A stretch of 64,000 bases of DNA from assembly GCA_016932075.1 (NCBI GenBank), contig JAFGDP010000061.1, positions 3,010-67,009 of the forward strand, given 5' to 3'. This document shows positions 34,684 to 44,320 of this stretch, in pieces. How positions within the stretch are numbered: the stretch's first letter is position 1; each line of letters opens with the position of its first letter. The DNA is from Chitinispirillaceae bacterium. Its GTDB lineage: Bacteria > Fibrobacterota > Chitinivibrionia > Chitinivibrionales > Chitinispirillaceae. The notes under the pieces are model-generated. The model ran no database searches and was not told where the DNA came from. It worked only from the letters and a program-made list of their open reading frames with translations. Made by a program: the position numbers and the translations under genes.

Positions 34684-36213
34684 TCAGTCAATATCATGGA
34701 GGTTATATGCGGCCAAGAATCCGTCGTTGAACGCCGCGCCCGCGCCACCGCCCTTCGTATTTACGCAATAAAAACCGCGCGCGATCCTCTCCGGCAGGAA
34801 CCTCTCGCCGCCTGAAGCAAAACCTGTAAAAATCCGTCGTCCCGACAGGGTAAAAAGCGCCGTTCCATCGCCGGACCTCGGGGCAATGCCCTGACGCGTG
34901 CGCACCGCTATCGGGGCGATCGCGGTGACGGACCCGCTTTCAAAGCAGCCGATGTCGGGCGCCTTGCCGGTAAAGGTCACCCCCACGTTGGCGCCCGCGT
35001 CGATGAGCGCGCTGGCCGTTTTCAGACGGAACAATTTGGATTCCGGCAGCGTCCCGTCAGGATTGCGCTGCGCGCGCGCAAGCGACGTATCGAGGCTTTC
35101 GAAATCCGACGCGCTGACCGAAAAACCGCTGTTCCAGGTGTTGTTCCGTTCGGTCGCGTTTGCAATGGTGTTCGGACCCGAAAGCGACACATTGTTGGCC
35201 AAATCATGTTTCTGGCCGGAGTTGAGGGTTCCTCCCAGGGCGAAATTCGTGTTGTTCGCATAGGCCAGGCAGTTGTAAAGGGTCAGGCCGCCGGCGTTGT
35301 TGTTCTGGTCAAACCCTTTTTTCGGCTGTCCGAATACTATGCATCGTGTCAGTTTATTGTTCTGCTGCTTGCTGTTGCCGCCGATCTTGAATCCGTTCCC
35401 GTTGCCCTCGAACCCGCTGAAGCTCCATACGTTCACGCCGTTGCGGAACGCCCAGCAGTTTTCGAACGTCACCTTTTCGGGACTGTCGTAGGTATCGTAC
35501 CCGTCGTCGGAGTTCTCCCATGCGCGGCAGCCGATGAACGTGTTGCCCGGTCCTTGCGTCTGTTTCGGCGCGAAGCCATCGGCCATGGAACCGTTTTTAT
35601 AGGCTCCGTCAAAGTTCCGGTACGCGTCACAGTTAATGGCTGTTACGTTTGAACCGCCCTTGTTGATTTCAAGACCGCTGTTCCAGTTCTCGTAAAAAGC
35701 GCAGTTCTCAAAAGTAATGTACGACCCTGAAACGTACGCGCCCTGATACCCGGCCTTGGTTATGTAAATGCCCCTGAAATACCAGTAGCTGCCCGTGATA
35801 TCGAATCCGTACGAGGTGATGTCCGGATTAAGCACCTTGCTGTTGTTCGAATAGGAAAAATTGAATATCGCGCGGGAGTTGTTATAGGCGATCAGGCTGA
35901 TCGGCCTGCCGGAGCTGCCGGATTTGGAAAAGACGATGGTGTTCTTCCTCGAAGAATTGTAGGGTATGGCATAGGCACCTCCCTGAAGCAGGACGGTATC
36001 GCCGGCACCCGCCCGGGAGAGGGCGGTCGCATGGTCAAGAGCCGAATTGAAACTCGTCCCGCTGTTGCCCGATGAGCCGGTGGGCGTGACGTATATGGTT
36101 GTCGCCAGAACAAATGACACCCAAAGCAGAATGGTTGCGACATTTCCATACAAAAACCGTGCGCCCTGACCGGTTCGAGGCATGTCATCCGTAAGGTCTG
36201 ATGTGCGTTGCAT
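34684..36213 (-). CDS. Pectate lyase, PL9 family, with sorting-like C-terminus
   Basis: The start is ATG 36213, with AAAGGGG upstream; the longer frame overlaps the previous gene. The 509-residue exported protein cleaves polygalacturonate by beta-elimination. It has a membrane-spanning signal (about 20-38), then a parallel beta-helix with family landmarks NCDAYRNFDG, ADGFAPK (211-217; a Lys in the PL9 catalytic position) and ENSDDGYD (233-240; the Asp cluster that holds catalytic calcium). The C-terminal ~80 residues (TALFTLSGRRIF ... ARGFYCVNT) form a sorting-like domain. It is last of eight lyase genes in a row. Confidence 0.9.
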   Translation of the reverse strand: MQRTSDLTDDMPRTGQGARFLYGNVATILLWVSFVLATTIYVTPTGSSGNSGTSFNSALDHATALSRAGAGDTVLLQGGAYAIPYNSSRKNTIVFSKSGSSGRPISLIAYNNSRAIFNFSYSNNSKVLNPDITSYGFDITGSYWYFRGIYITKAGYQGAYVSGSYITFENCAFYENWNSGLEINKGGSNVTAINCDAYRNFDGAYKNGSMADGFAPKQTQGPGNTFIGCRAWENSDDGYDTYDSPEKVTFENCWAFRNGVNVWSFSGFEGNGNGFKIGGNSKQQNNKLTRCIVFGQPKKGFDQNNNAGGLTLYNCLAYANNTNFALGGTLNSGQKHDLANNVSLSGPNTIANATERNNTWNSGFSVSASDFESLDTSLARAQRNPDGTLPESKLFRLKTASALIDAGANVGVTFTGKAPDIGCFESGSVTAIAPIAVRTRQGIAPRSGDGTALFTLSGRRIFTGFASGGERFLPERIARGFYCVNTKGGGAGAAFNDGFLAAYNLHDID

Positions 36214-36248
36214 GTGAAATCCCCTTTTGAATATGAATCGTTTCCGTG

Positions 36249-37442
36249 TCAAAACGTCGTTCGGCGCCACGTACCGTGCGCGCTCTTTACAATGTACACG
36301 CCGGGATTCGTAGAGAGGCTGGACCTGGTTGCGATTCGTACACCTGCAAGGTTCCATACTCCCGCAACGCTCCGTCGATCACGGACACCTGTCCTGGCAA
36401 CCGTATACGAAGTAATGCCGCGCACTCCCGACGAGCCGATCTTCCCTACCCCGGCGTATTGCATCACAATCTCCTTGACCCGTGCCGCCGAATCAACACC
36501 ATGCTGATAGAAATCAGAGGGTGTCCATCGGACACCAGACGGGTCCTGTTCAAACGTCTGGGTATTTACCTGAATGCTCCCCACATCCTTGAGCCATCCG
36601 GTGCCGTAGAACTGCGAACAGTCCTCGAAATCCTCGAAATAGTTATGCTCCGAATTGATCTGCGATCCCTCTCCGATGCCGATGCCGTAGTCGCGGATCT
36701 CGCTGTAGTAGTTGTTGTACACATGCACCAGGCCGTACCTGACGCGGGGATGGCGCTCTTTTGTCCCGTCGAACCAGTTGTGGTGAAAAGTGATGTGCAG
36801 GTGCCCTATGTCCTGTGACCCGTTCGAGTCGTCATGGCCCACAAGGCACGTCTTTCCGTGATCGTGGAAATGATTCCACGATACGGTGCAGTAATCGGAA
36901 CCGCGCTTGATGTCGACGCAGCCGTCGGATGAGTTCGACAGGTCGCAATGGTCGATCCAGACGTGATGAGAAAACATCTGGACATTGATCAGGTCGTCCG
37001 ATCCGCCGGTCATGGTAAGGTTGCGGATGATAATATTGTGCACCGCGTTCGGCGGCGCCTCGGTCATCTCGTCGTCGAAGGGCAGGCCGATGTTGAACCC
37101 GCCGCCGCCGTTGATGACGGCGCTCGAACCGACGCCGATAATCGACTTGTCGGAGGTCACGTTGTGCATTCCCCTTGGCAGCGTGATGGCGCCGGAAACA
37201 AGAATAATTCGCGGACCTTCCGTCGCAATGGCGGAAAGAAGCTGCTCCGCGGTGGTGACGGTCACGGTCGTCCCGCCCCGTCCGCCCGTGGTGCCGCCGT
37301 GAAGCGTCTGTCCTCCGGCGCCATCGATTGCCGCAAATCCGGTCATGGCAAAATCAGGGGCGGCGGCTTCCGTTGCGGGCGGGATCGCCGTAACCATGAC
37401 GAGCGCCGCGGCGATGGAGGTTACAACGCGATTATTTGACAT
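36249..37442 (-). CDS. Pectate lyase, PL1 family
   Basis: A 397-residue exported beta-helix enzyme. The signal peptide is about 1-27, then the TTGGRGG opening typical of PL1, WIDHCDLSNSSDG (162-174; calcium-binding region), DIKRGSDYCTVSWN, and RHPRVRYG (230-237) carrying the catalytic arginine. The C-terminus (RSVAGVWNLAGVRI ... NPGVYIVKS) is a sorting-domain remnant. It overlaps the 3' end of the upstream lyase gene by 11 bp, so the two are translated together. Confidence 0.92.
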   Translation of the reverse strand: MSNNRVVTSIAAALVMVTAIPPATEAAAPDFAMTGFAAIDGAGGQTLHGGTTGGRGGTTVTVTTAEQLLSAIATEGPRIILVSGAITLPRGMHNVTSDKSIIGVGSSAVINGGGGFNIGLPFDDEMTEAPPNAVHNIIIRNLTMTGGSDDLINVQMFSHHVWIDHCDLSNSSDGCVDIKRGSDYCTVSWNHFHDHGKTCLVGHDDSNGSQDIGHLHITFHHNWFDGTKERHPRVRYGLVHVYNNYYSEIRDYGIGIGEGSQINSEHNYFEDFEDCSQFYGTGWLKDVGSIQVNTQTFEQDPSGVRWTPSDFYQHGVDSAARVKEIVMQYAGVGKIGSSGVRGITSYTVARTGVRDRRSVAGVWNLAGVRIATRSSLSTNPGVYIVKSAHGTWRRTTF

Positions 37443-38697
37443 ACACGATCCTCCTCGCCGTTTGTTCCTTGCCGAATCGGATCAGGGCGACATGGGCACC
37501 GTTGCCGATATCCGACCCCCTCAATCGGGTGTCGTACCTGACGCCCGGAGCGACGCGTCCCCGGAACAGGACCGCCTCGTGCCTGCCGCGGGCGTCAATC
37601 AGTGCAATGGAAACCATGCCCGAACGGCGCGCGATAAAGGCAAGGGACCGGTCATTCGAGAATGCTCGACGCAGGAGTACCACACCGGCCGCACCGGGGC
37701 TCGATATTCCGTGACAGGAGGCGATAGCGGTCGTTCCACCGGCACCGGCCTGTGCCCGCACAATGGCAGGGACATCCGCCGCATCATCAAGGGTATAGGA
37801 ATAATAGGTTTTCGGGTCAAACGCGCTGCCGCGGGTTTCCGGGGTGCCGGAATTGACAAACACATTGTTCCGTTCGACCAGGTCGCCGTCGGGTGACTCG
37901 GCATAGCCGACATACATCGGAAACGGCACGTTCTCGAAATAATTGCCTTCGATAACCACGTCGGCCTCGCAGGCAGAGGCGACGCCGTAGAGCTCGTTGC
38001 TGAGGTAGTAGTTGTTGAAGCAATGGACCTCGCCGAACCGCACGCGCGGGTGGCGCTGGCGCGTACCGTTGAACCAGTTGTGGTGCAGCGTGGTTTTCAA
38101 GTATCCGACATCGTCCTGGTACCCGTCGGAATGGCCGATCAGGATGCTCTTGCTGTGGTTGAGAAAGAGGCAGTAGGAAATGGTAATGTAGTTCGACTGG
38201 CGCGTGATGTCGAACAGGCCGTCGTGGTTCTCGCCGTCAGGGTCCGGCGTGTCGCCGTCGGTGAACGTGCAGTGGTCGACCCACAAATGTGTGGTGTTCT
38301 GGTTGACCTTAAGCAGGTCGTCGGGCGCATTGACGAAGGTGATGTTACGGATGATGATATTGTCGCGCCGGTACAGTTCAAGCCCGCCGTTTATGATCCG
38401 CGCGTCATTGCCCAGGCCGATCAGCGTCTTGTTGCTGCGGAGCGCGTTCGTGGTTCCATCGAGGTCGATCGTGCCCGACACTTCGATGATAAGCGTATCG
38501 TTCAGGTCCATATACTCCTTGAGTGAATCGAAGGCGCTCACCCTCACGGTGCGGCCGCCGGCCCCGCCGGTCGGAGCGCCGCCGACCGCGCAGAAACCGT
38601 CGGGGCGGTCCGTCATTTTGCAGCGGCCGTACTGGGCATGCGCCAGCGACAGCGCACCGATACAACAGCAACAGAAAAGTAAAAATCGATTCGTCAT
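37432..38697 (-). CDS. Pectate lyase, PL1 family
   Basis: The start is ATG 38697, preceded by GGAGAGGGG, giving 421 residues; the frame extends to 38745 without support. Signal peptide 1-21 with an unusual Cys-rich core (FCCCCIG). The PL1 beta-helix shows TGGAGGRTV, WVDHCTFTDGD, DITRQSNYITISY and RHPRVRFG (215-222). A sorting-like tail closes the protein (SIALIDARGRHEAVL ... HVALIRFG). It sits 44 bp after the preceding lyase. Confidence 0.92.
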   Translation of the reverse strand: MTNRFLLFCCCCIGALSLAHAQYGRCKMTDRPDGFCAVGGAPTGGAGGRTVRVSAFDSLKEYMDLNDTLIIEVSGTIDLDGTTNALRSNKTLIGLGNDARIINGGLELYRRDNIIIRNITFVNAPDDLLKVNQNTTHLWVDHCTFTDGDTPDPDGENHDGLFDITRQSNYITISYCLFLNHSKSILIGHSDGYQDDVGYLKTTLHHNWFNGTRQRHPRVRFGEVHCFNNYYLSNELYGVASACEADVVIEGNYFENVPFPMYVGYAESPDGDLVERNNVFVNSGTPETRGSAFDPKTYYSYTLDDAADVPAIVRAQAGAGGTTAIASCHGISSPGAAGVVLLRRAFSNDRSLAFIARRSGMVSIALIDARGRHEAVLFRGRVAPGVRYDTRLRGSDIGNGAHVALIRFGKEQTARRIVYVK

Positions 38698-38741
38698 ACC
38701 CCTCTCCAATCCCTTTCTTAAAATTGCACAGACCTGCCGTT

Positions 38742-40001
38742 TCAATCGACGGCCGTCAGCATATGCATTGATTGAACAGACGCGGCGTCTACCCGGATCA
38801 TTCTCACCCCCTTACCATGAGCGAAAATGAACCTTCCCTCCTTCATGATCTCCTGATTGCTGATCAGACAGCGGCCGGAAAGATCATGCACGCTTACGGC
38901 AACCGCGGTCGCGGTGTTATTGATCACGCTGCAAATCCCGTTTCGCCGCTCTATCCGGACCGGCGGCTCCAGTTGGCCGGCGATCAAACGGGCCTTTTTT
39001 CTGGAAATCACCCCGGTTGACCACGAGGTAATGGTATTCCCGGCCTGACTGCGGATCGCGTCTTCGATGATACCGGGATCTTCAACCGCGTACGGATACC
39101 AGGGCGTGAAGCTGCTGCCGCGACTCAACGTGTCGCCGATGACGTTTTTATACACGTTATTTTTAAGCGTGATTTTCCCGTTCTGGTTGTAGTAATTGAC
39201 CGGGTTTCTGACCCCGTTGAAAATGTTGGATTCGGCAAGAATGTCCGCCATGAATCCCACCCGTATGCAATGGTTTGCGAAGGTGGAGCTGAAAAGGTTG
39301 TTGTACAGATGCACCTTGCCGTAACGTACTCTTGGCATGCGCTCCTTGACCAGGTTGCCCCACCAGCAGTGATGAAAGGTGCAGTTGAATTTGCCCGAGT
39401 CCGAAGGCTGATTGTCCGCATTACCGATGAGGTTTGAAAACTGGTGATCGTTTCCCGTACGCGTGTAGGAAAAAGTGCACCATGAAACGGTAATCGAATC
39501 CGCCGCCTTGGTAAAATCCATGTTTCCGTCGTTTCCGTCGAGCATCGCGAGGTGATCGAGCCATATCCTGGTCGCGGACTCGATATGCACGGCGTCCGGC
39601 CCCTCTTCGCAGGTGCCCGGTCCGGACGTCCCGGTGCAGGGGGTGGTGATATGGACCAGCACATTCCGCACGATTACGTTGCTGACATTTTCGATTTTCA
39701 GCGTTCCTTCAATGACGGCGCCCGGCTCGCCAAGGACGGTTTTGTCGCCTGATCGTATCGAGCACTCTCCGGTGAGCGTTCCGCGCACCCGTATCACCAT
39801 TGGTGCCGCCTTTTCAGCTTGGTTATTGAACTCCTCGCTCGTGGCAACCGTTACCTCCTGCCCGCCATTGCCGCCGGTCGTACCTTTAGCCCAGCCGCCG
39901 GGAACGCCGTTCGGATTCGCCGTAACCGCCAAACCGGCCACGGTGCAGCAAAGCAGCGCGACAAAGCCCCAAAACAACGTTGACCCGCGCGGCATCACCA
40001 T
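38742..40001 (-). CDS. Pectate lyase, PL1 family (divergent active-site flank)
   Basis: A 419-residue exported enzyme; an alternative start two codons in (39995) would sit on the stop of the previous gene (TGATG). The PL1 signature reads TTGGNGGQEV, WLDHLAMLDGNDGNMDFTKAADSITVSW (in pieces) and RMPRVRYG (221-228). It has a longer calcium-region loop with a disulfide-prone PCTGTSGPGTC. Sequence style is closer to the pectate/pectin lyases with a methyl-ester-tolerant groove, but this cannot be settled by eye. The C-terminal ~75 residues are sorting-like (AVSVHDLSGRCL ... KGVRMIRV). Confidence 0.9.
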   Translation of the reverse strand: MVMPRGSTLFWGFVALLCCTVAGLAVTANPNGVPGGWAKGTTGGNGGQEVTVATSEEFNNQAEKAAPMVIRVRGTLTGECSIRSGDKTVLGEPGAVIEGTLKIENVSNVIVRNVLVHITTPCTGTSGPGTCEEGPDAVHIESATRIWLDHLAMLDGNDGNMDFTKAADSITVSWCTFSYTRTGNDHQFSNLIGNADNQPSDSGKFNCTFHHCWWGNLVKERMPRVRYGKVHLYNNLFSSTFANHCIRVGFMADILAESNIFNGVRNPVNYYNQNGKITLKNNVYKNVIGDTLSRGSSFTPWYPYAVEDPGIIEDAIRSQAGNTITSWSTGVISRKKARLIAGQLEPPVRIERRNGICSVINNTATAVAVSVHDLSGRCLISNQEIMKEGRFIFAHGKGVRMIRVDAASVQSMHMLTAVD

Positions 40002-41464
40002 AGTGAGATCCGTTCGTTATGCCCGCCGCCGGTATCCGTCAGGTGAACGCAATATGTGCCGCGTGTCAATCCGTTCAGGTCGAAAACCGCGATATGTGCA
40101 GCGGCTGACCTGCCCATGATACATGCAACCCTCCTGCCCCAAAGATCAAAAACGGTCGCCTCTTGAATCTGCGGACCAAAAGAGCCGGTCTTCACACGCA
40201 GCAGTCCGGTTTTGGGCGACCAGGAACAAACGCCGGACGGCCCTGCAAGGGCCGGTCCGGTCAACACGGCCGAACCCCCGTACTCGAACGCACCGAGATC
40301 AGGCGCGCTCCCGCCGTACGGCAACCCGACGTCGACCCCCTTATTGATGAGCTGACTGCTCGCGGCAAGCCGGAGAAACCCGTTGTTCGGCAGCCGGTAA
40401 TCAACCGTTCGGGGCGCCAGTGCAAGCGATGTGTCGATGCTCTGAAAGTCGGCAGCCGAAACCGTCATGCCCTGCCACGAATTGCTCGCAAGCGTGGCCG
40501 TGGCATCGATAGTGGGAGCGCCGCCTGAAAATGAAATATTGTTCTTCAAAACGTGTTTTTTCAGGGTGCCGCCGGTCGGGGTCTCGTAAAAGGAAAAATT
40601 GGCCGCGCCGTTGCGGAATCCGGTGCAGTTGTAAATCGTCTGGCCGGCAGTGGTATGGTTCTGGTCGAACCCCTTGCTGACGTTATCGAATGCAACCGAG
40701 CGGGTCACGATCATTTCCGAGGTGTCACCGGCGCCGCCCAGTTTGAACGCATTGCCGTCTCCCGCCCAGGACGAATTGCCCCAGATATTTATTCCATTGC
40801 GGAACGCGAAGCAGCTGTCGACGAGAATGGCCGCCGGGCAGCCGTAAAAATCCCAGCCATCATCGGCATTGAGCCATGCCCTGCATCCGCGAAACACGTT
40901 CCCCTCGCCCACGCCTGACTTGGCGGCAAATCCGTCGGCGTTTTCGCCGTTGTTTGGCGCGTCGTAGTTGCGATACGAGTCGCAGTTGAGGACCAGGCAG
41001 TCGTGCGCGCCATTGGTCAGTTTTATCCCTTCAAGTCCGTTGTCGTGCGCCACACAACCTTCGATAATATGATGACCGCCGGTAGAGAGGCAGATACCGT
41101 TGGAGCCGGCATTTTTCACTTCAATTCCCCGGACATGCCAGTAATCCTTGCTTATATAAAGGCCACGGTCTGAAAGCCCGGTAAAATCGAACACCGGTTT
41201 TTCACCGTTGTACGCCCAGAGCTTGCAGAGGTTTCCCGATGCGCCGCTTACGTTGGGCTTGACCTGCGCGGAAAGCGCGTAGGTGCCGCCCCGCAGATAA
41301 ACGGTATCACCCGCCGCCATTTTCGCGAACGCGGCCTGCGGGGTTTTAAGCGGCGCGCCTGATGTTCCTGCCGCGCCGTCATCACCGGTCGGCGAAACGA
41401 AATACGGTGCGGCACCGAGTGTTGCTGCCGCGGCTGCCACGGTTAAAACGGAAATACGGATCAT
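39995..41464 (-). CDS. Pectate lyase, PL9 family
   Basis: The start is ATG 41464, overlapping the TGA of the upstream PL9 gene by one base (TGATG), with AAAGGA just upstream. The 489-residue protein has signal peptide 1-18, then a beta-helix with NCDSYRNYD, ADGFAAK, GCRAWLNADDGWD (calcium Asp cluster) and GFDQNHT. The C-terminus is a sorting domain (QEATVFDLWGRRV ... GLTRGTYCVHL). Paralogue of its neighbour at 41464-42978; the two may be an old tandem duplication. Confidence 0.92.
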   Translation of the reverse strand: MIRISVLTVAAAAATLGAAPYFVSPTGDDGAAGTSGAPLKTPQAAFAKMAAGDTVYLRGGTYALSAQVKPNVSGASGNLCKLWAYNGEKPVFDFTGLSDRGLYISKDYWHVRGIEVKNAGSNGICLSTGGHHIIEGCVAHDNGLEGIKLTNGAHDCLVLNCDSYRNYDAPNNGENADGFAAKSGVGEGNVFRGCRAWLNADDGWDFYGCPAAILVDSCFAFRNGINIWGNSSWAGDGNAFKLGGAGDTSEMIVTRSVAFDNVSKGFDQNHTTAGQTIYNCTGFRNGAANFSFYETPTGGTLKKHVLKNNISFSGGAPTIDATATLASNSWQGMTVSAADFQSIDTSLALAPRTVDYRLPNNGFLRLAASSQLINKGVDVGLPYGGSAPDLGAFEYGGSAVLTGPALAGPSGVCSWSPKTGLLRVKTGSFGPQIQEATVFDLWGRRVACIMGRSAAAHIAVFDLNGLTRGTYCVHLTDTGGGHNERISLW

Positions 41465-42978
41465 CACCGGTCCTTTCGGGAAAATGTCAATACGGGTGGT
41501 TGCAGAACCCGGCCACCCATCAGGAAAATCCGTACGCCTGCAGGACCGGACCCACCTGCAAAACGGCATGCACGGCCGGAAAGGTCGAATACTCCCACAG
41601 CATGCTTCATGGGCCTCAGTCGAGAATCCCCCACCCGGCATGCGGATCCAGGCAGCACACCGCTCGACAAACCGTATTCAAACGCCCCGAGGTCCGGCGC
41701 GCTGCCGCCATAGGGCAGCCCGACATTCACACCCTTGTCGATCAGGTCACTGCCGCTCACGAGCCTGCCGAAAGCGTTGGCGGGAAGATCACCATTTGCC
41801 TGGCGCGGCGCCTTGGCGAGGTTCGGATCAAGGCTCATGAAATCATCGGCGGACGCGGTTACGGTTGCAAGGTCCCATGAGTTGTTCTGCAGGACCGCGC
41901 CTGATGAAAACTCCAGCTCCATTGACGCCTTTGCATCAAACGATACGCAATTCTTGAACTCGTTCACAGCGCCGGAACTCGCGTCCTCCTCGAACATGTA
42001 GTTGTATCCGTTACCGAACGAGAGGCAGTTGTGCACGATCACGCCGCCCTTGTGGCTGTTCTGGTCAAATCCTTTTTTCGACCGGAAATTGTTGTCAAAG
42101 GCTATGCAGTTCTTCACCACGTGCGTGCCCGCCGAGCTGCCGCCGCTGCCGTTCCCGCCGAGCTTGAACCCGTTGCCGTTGCCGGAAAAGGAGCTCATGG
42201 GCCTTCCCATTCTCGCCTCGTATATTGAATCAAATTGTGACTGATCGCCGTTGTGCCAGGTCCAGCAATCCCTTATTTCAACCGGCCAGTCGGTTTCGTA
42301 CAGGTCCCAGCCATCGTCGGAATTTTCCCATGCCCTGCACCCGCGAAACATGTTGCCTTTGCCGTTGTGCATCTTGCAGGCGAACCCGTCGGCATCGCTT
42401 CCCCGGTTGTCAAAGTCAAAATTACGATACGCATCGCAGTTGATGATCTGGTTGTACGCGCACATCGCCCCGCCCGGATTATCCGTGTCGTGCGCGAACC
42501 CGAGCTGGATCCCTGAATCGCCGTTATGGTGCAAAACGCACTGCTCGATGATATTGCAGTTCCCCTCGACCTTGATGCCGTTGTCGCCGCCGTAGCATAT
42601 CTCAAGTCCCTTGATGTGCCAGTAATTACCGGTAAGCAAAAACGCCCGGTTCGAGGAGCCGTAGGGCTGGGCGGAAAAATCCAGCACCGGTCTTTCACCG
42701 TGATAGGCGAATAAACAGATCCGGGCGTCCGCCGCCCCGTCCCTGGACAGAACGATGGTGCCCGCATACGGGTGCGTGCCCGCGCGCACATAGATCGTAT
42801 CGCCGGCAGCGGCCTTTTCGACTGCGGCGGGAATGGTTTTAAGCGGCGCCGAAACAGAGGTTCCATCATTGCCGTCTGCGCCACTGGTGGACACATAAAG
42901 CGCTTTTGCCCAGACGGGTACTGCAAATATTGCAAGTAAAAGTACGGCTATCGAAAAAGAGCAAAACAGTCTCATCAC
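41464..42978 (-). CDS. Pectate lyase, PL9 family
   Basis: A 504-residue exported enzyme. Signal peptide 1-24, beta-helix with NCDAYRNFDFDN, ADGFACK, GCRAWENSDDGWD and GFDQNSHKGG, and a large loop with GRPMSSFSGNGNGFKLGG. A short sorting-like tail (GVFDLSGRACRF) ends the protein; it is truncated compared with the other lyases. Its stop overlaps the start of the next PL9 gene. It is preceded by a 89-bp gap to the upstream PL1 gene. Confidence 0.92.
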   Translation of the reverse strand: MMRLFCSFSIAVLLLAIFAVPVWAKALYVSTSGADGNDGTSVSAPLKTIPAAVEKAAAGDTIYVRAGTHPYAGTIVLSRDGAADARICLFAYHGERPVLDFSAQPYGSSNRAFLLTGNYWHIKGLEICYGGDNGIKVEGNCNIIEQCVLHHNGDSGIQLGFAHDTDNPGGAMCAYNQIINCDAYRNFDFDNRGSDADGFACKMHNGKGNMFRGCRAWENSDDGWDLYETDWPVEIRDCWTWHNGDQSQFDSIYEARMGRPMSSFSGNGNGFKLGGNGSGGSSAGTHVVKNCIAFDNNFRSKKGFDQNSHKGGVIVHNCLSFGNGYNYMFEEDASSGAVNEFKNCVSFDAKASMELEFSSGAVLQNNSWDLATVTASADDFMSLDPNLAKAPRQANGDLPANAFGRLVSGSDLIDKGVNVGLPYGGSAPDLGAFEYGLSSGVLPGSACRVGDSRLRPMKHAVGVFDLSGRACRFAGGSGPAGVRIFLMGGRVLQPPVLTFSRKDR

Positions 42979-43067
42979 GGCTCCTTGGCTCTATGGTTCT
43001 TGCTGCCGGTCATTTCAGCTGAAACGCTTCGTCAGGATGGCAAATCATGAAATTTGACAGAAGTGGC

Positions 43068-44276
43068 TTACCGTTGCCGCTCCGGTCTGATAATTACGAT
43101 CCCCTGCGCTTTGGACCGGTGGTCCAGAGAACCACGCGTCAGTTTCCTTCCGTGAATATCGAATACCTCCCCGGCGGGTATGTGTGAGTTTTTAAGCAGA
43201 GCATGCACTCTGACCAGTTGCTTTTTCCCGGCTGTCGCAGTACCCATCGCGATATTATCGATCGCTACCGAATTATTGCCGAATCCCGCGTATCGCGCCA
43301 CGGTTGTTTTGACTGAATTCACCGGATCAAGGGTGTACCGATACGGTAGTGTCGATGAATTCCACCAATCGCAACCAGTCTGGGAGATAACATTATTGCC
43401 GCACGAACCGGTAAAAAGGTTCCCTGACTGGCAGATATAACCATTGGGCAGCCCGTCCACCGGAAATTTGTCGGTCGACATGGGAAGTTTCACGTTTTCG
43501 TAGTGGCAGTTTTCCACCTTGGCGTGCGCGCCGTCACGCGCGGCGAGACCATAATCGGTAATATTGCCGTAGTAGTTATTGAACATATGCGTGGCACCAA
43601 ATCTGATACTCGGATTGCGGCCATCGGTATTCACGAAGTAATTATGATGGTATGTTACCCGTATCTTGCTGTCTTCCGCCTGCTGGTTGGTATTATCGGT
43701 ATGGCCGACGAGCGAACATTTCATGTGATCGTGCAAATAACACCAGGAGATGGTGATTGCTGCCGACCCCTTTTTGATGTCGAGGAGGCCGTCGTAGGTA
43801 TCCTGGTCGATTCCTGACCCGATTTTGCTGTGCAGCTCGCAGTGGTCAACCCATCCGCGTTGAACATTGTCGAGGGTGAGGGCGTCATCGGGATATTCCA
43901 CTTCGCGTATCTTCAGATTTTTCACGATGACGTTGGTATAATCCCGGATGTTCAGACCCACGCCCACGAGCTCGCTGGAACTCCCGGTGCCCTGAATCGT
44001 TATGTTCGCTCCCCGTTTGATGGTAATGAGGGTCGAGCCGGAGATTCGACCGCTAATGGTAACGACTTCCGCTGTGCTATTATCCTCCCGGTCGCTGGCC
44101 CACGATTCCAAAGCAGACAGGGAACTGATCGTTCTTGAGGCTCCCCCGGCTCCTCCGGTGGTCCCGCCGTTGGTCGTTGCATAACCGATCATGTCGAAAT
44201 TGGGTGTGGCGATCGTGGCCGCCCATGCGCATAGCACCACCATTGTCGTCATACTGCCAGACCCGCGCCATTTCAT
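43068..44276 (-). CDS. Pectate lyase, PL1 family (RNPSIRFG type)
   Basis: The start is ATG 44276, with AAAAGGAG upstream. The 402-residue product has a signal peptide (about 1-23), the TTGGAGG opening, WVDHCELHSKIG, DIKKGSAAITISW and RNPSIRFG (220-227). The last motif variant, with N-x-S instead of H-x-R, is the form of fungal and actinobacterial PL1 enzymes and differs from the three RxPRVR lyases nearby, so substrate preference may differ. A sorting-like end (AGEVFDIHGRKLTRG) is present. Confidence 0.9.
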   Translation of the reverse strand: MKWRGSGSMTTMVVLCAWAATIATPNFDMIGYATTNGGTTGGAGGASRTISSLSALESWASDREDNSTAEVVTISGRISGSTLITIKRGANITIQGTGSSSELVGVGLNIRDYTNVIVKNLKIREVEYPDDALTLDNVQRGWVDHCELHSKIGSGIDQDTYDGLLDIKKGSAAITISWCYLHDHMKCSLVGHTDNTNQQAEDSKIRVTYHHNYFVNTDGRNPSIRFGATHMFNNYYGNITDYGLAARDGAHAKVENCHYENVKLPMSTDKFPVDGLPNGYICQSGNLFTGSCGNNVISQTGCDWWNSSTLPYRYTLDPVNSVKTTVARYAGFGNNSVAIDNIAMGTATAGKKQLVRVHALLKNSHIPAGEVFDIHGRKLTRGSLDHRSKAQGIVIIRPERQR

Positions 44277-44320
44277 AACTTCTCCTTTTAAAAAAGTTTC
44301 AATACTGTCACCATACCTAT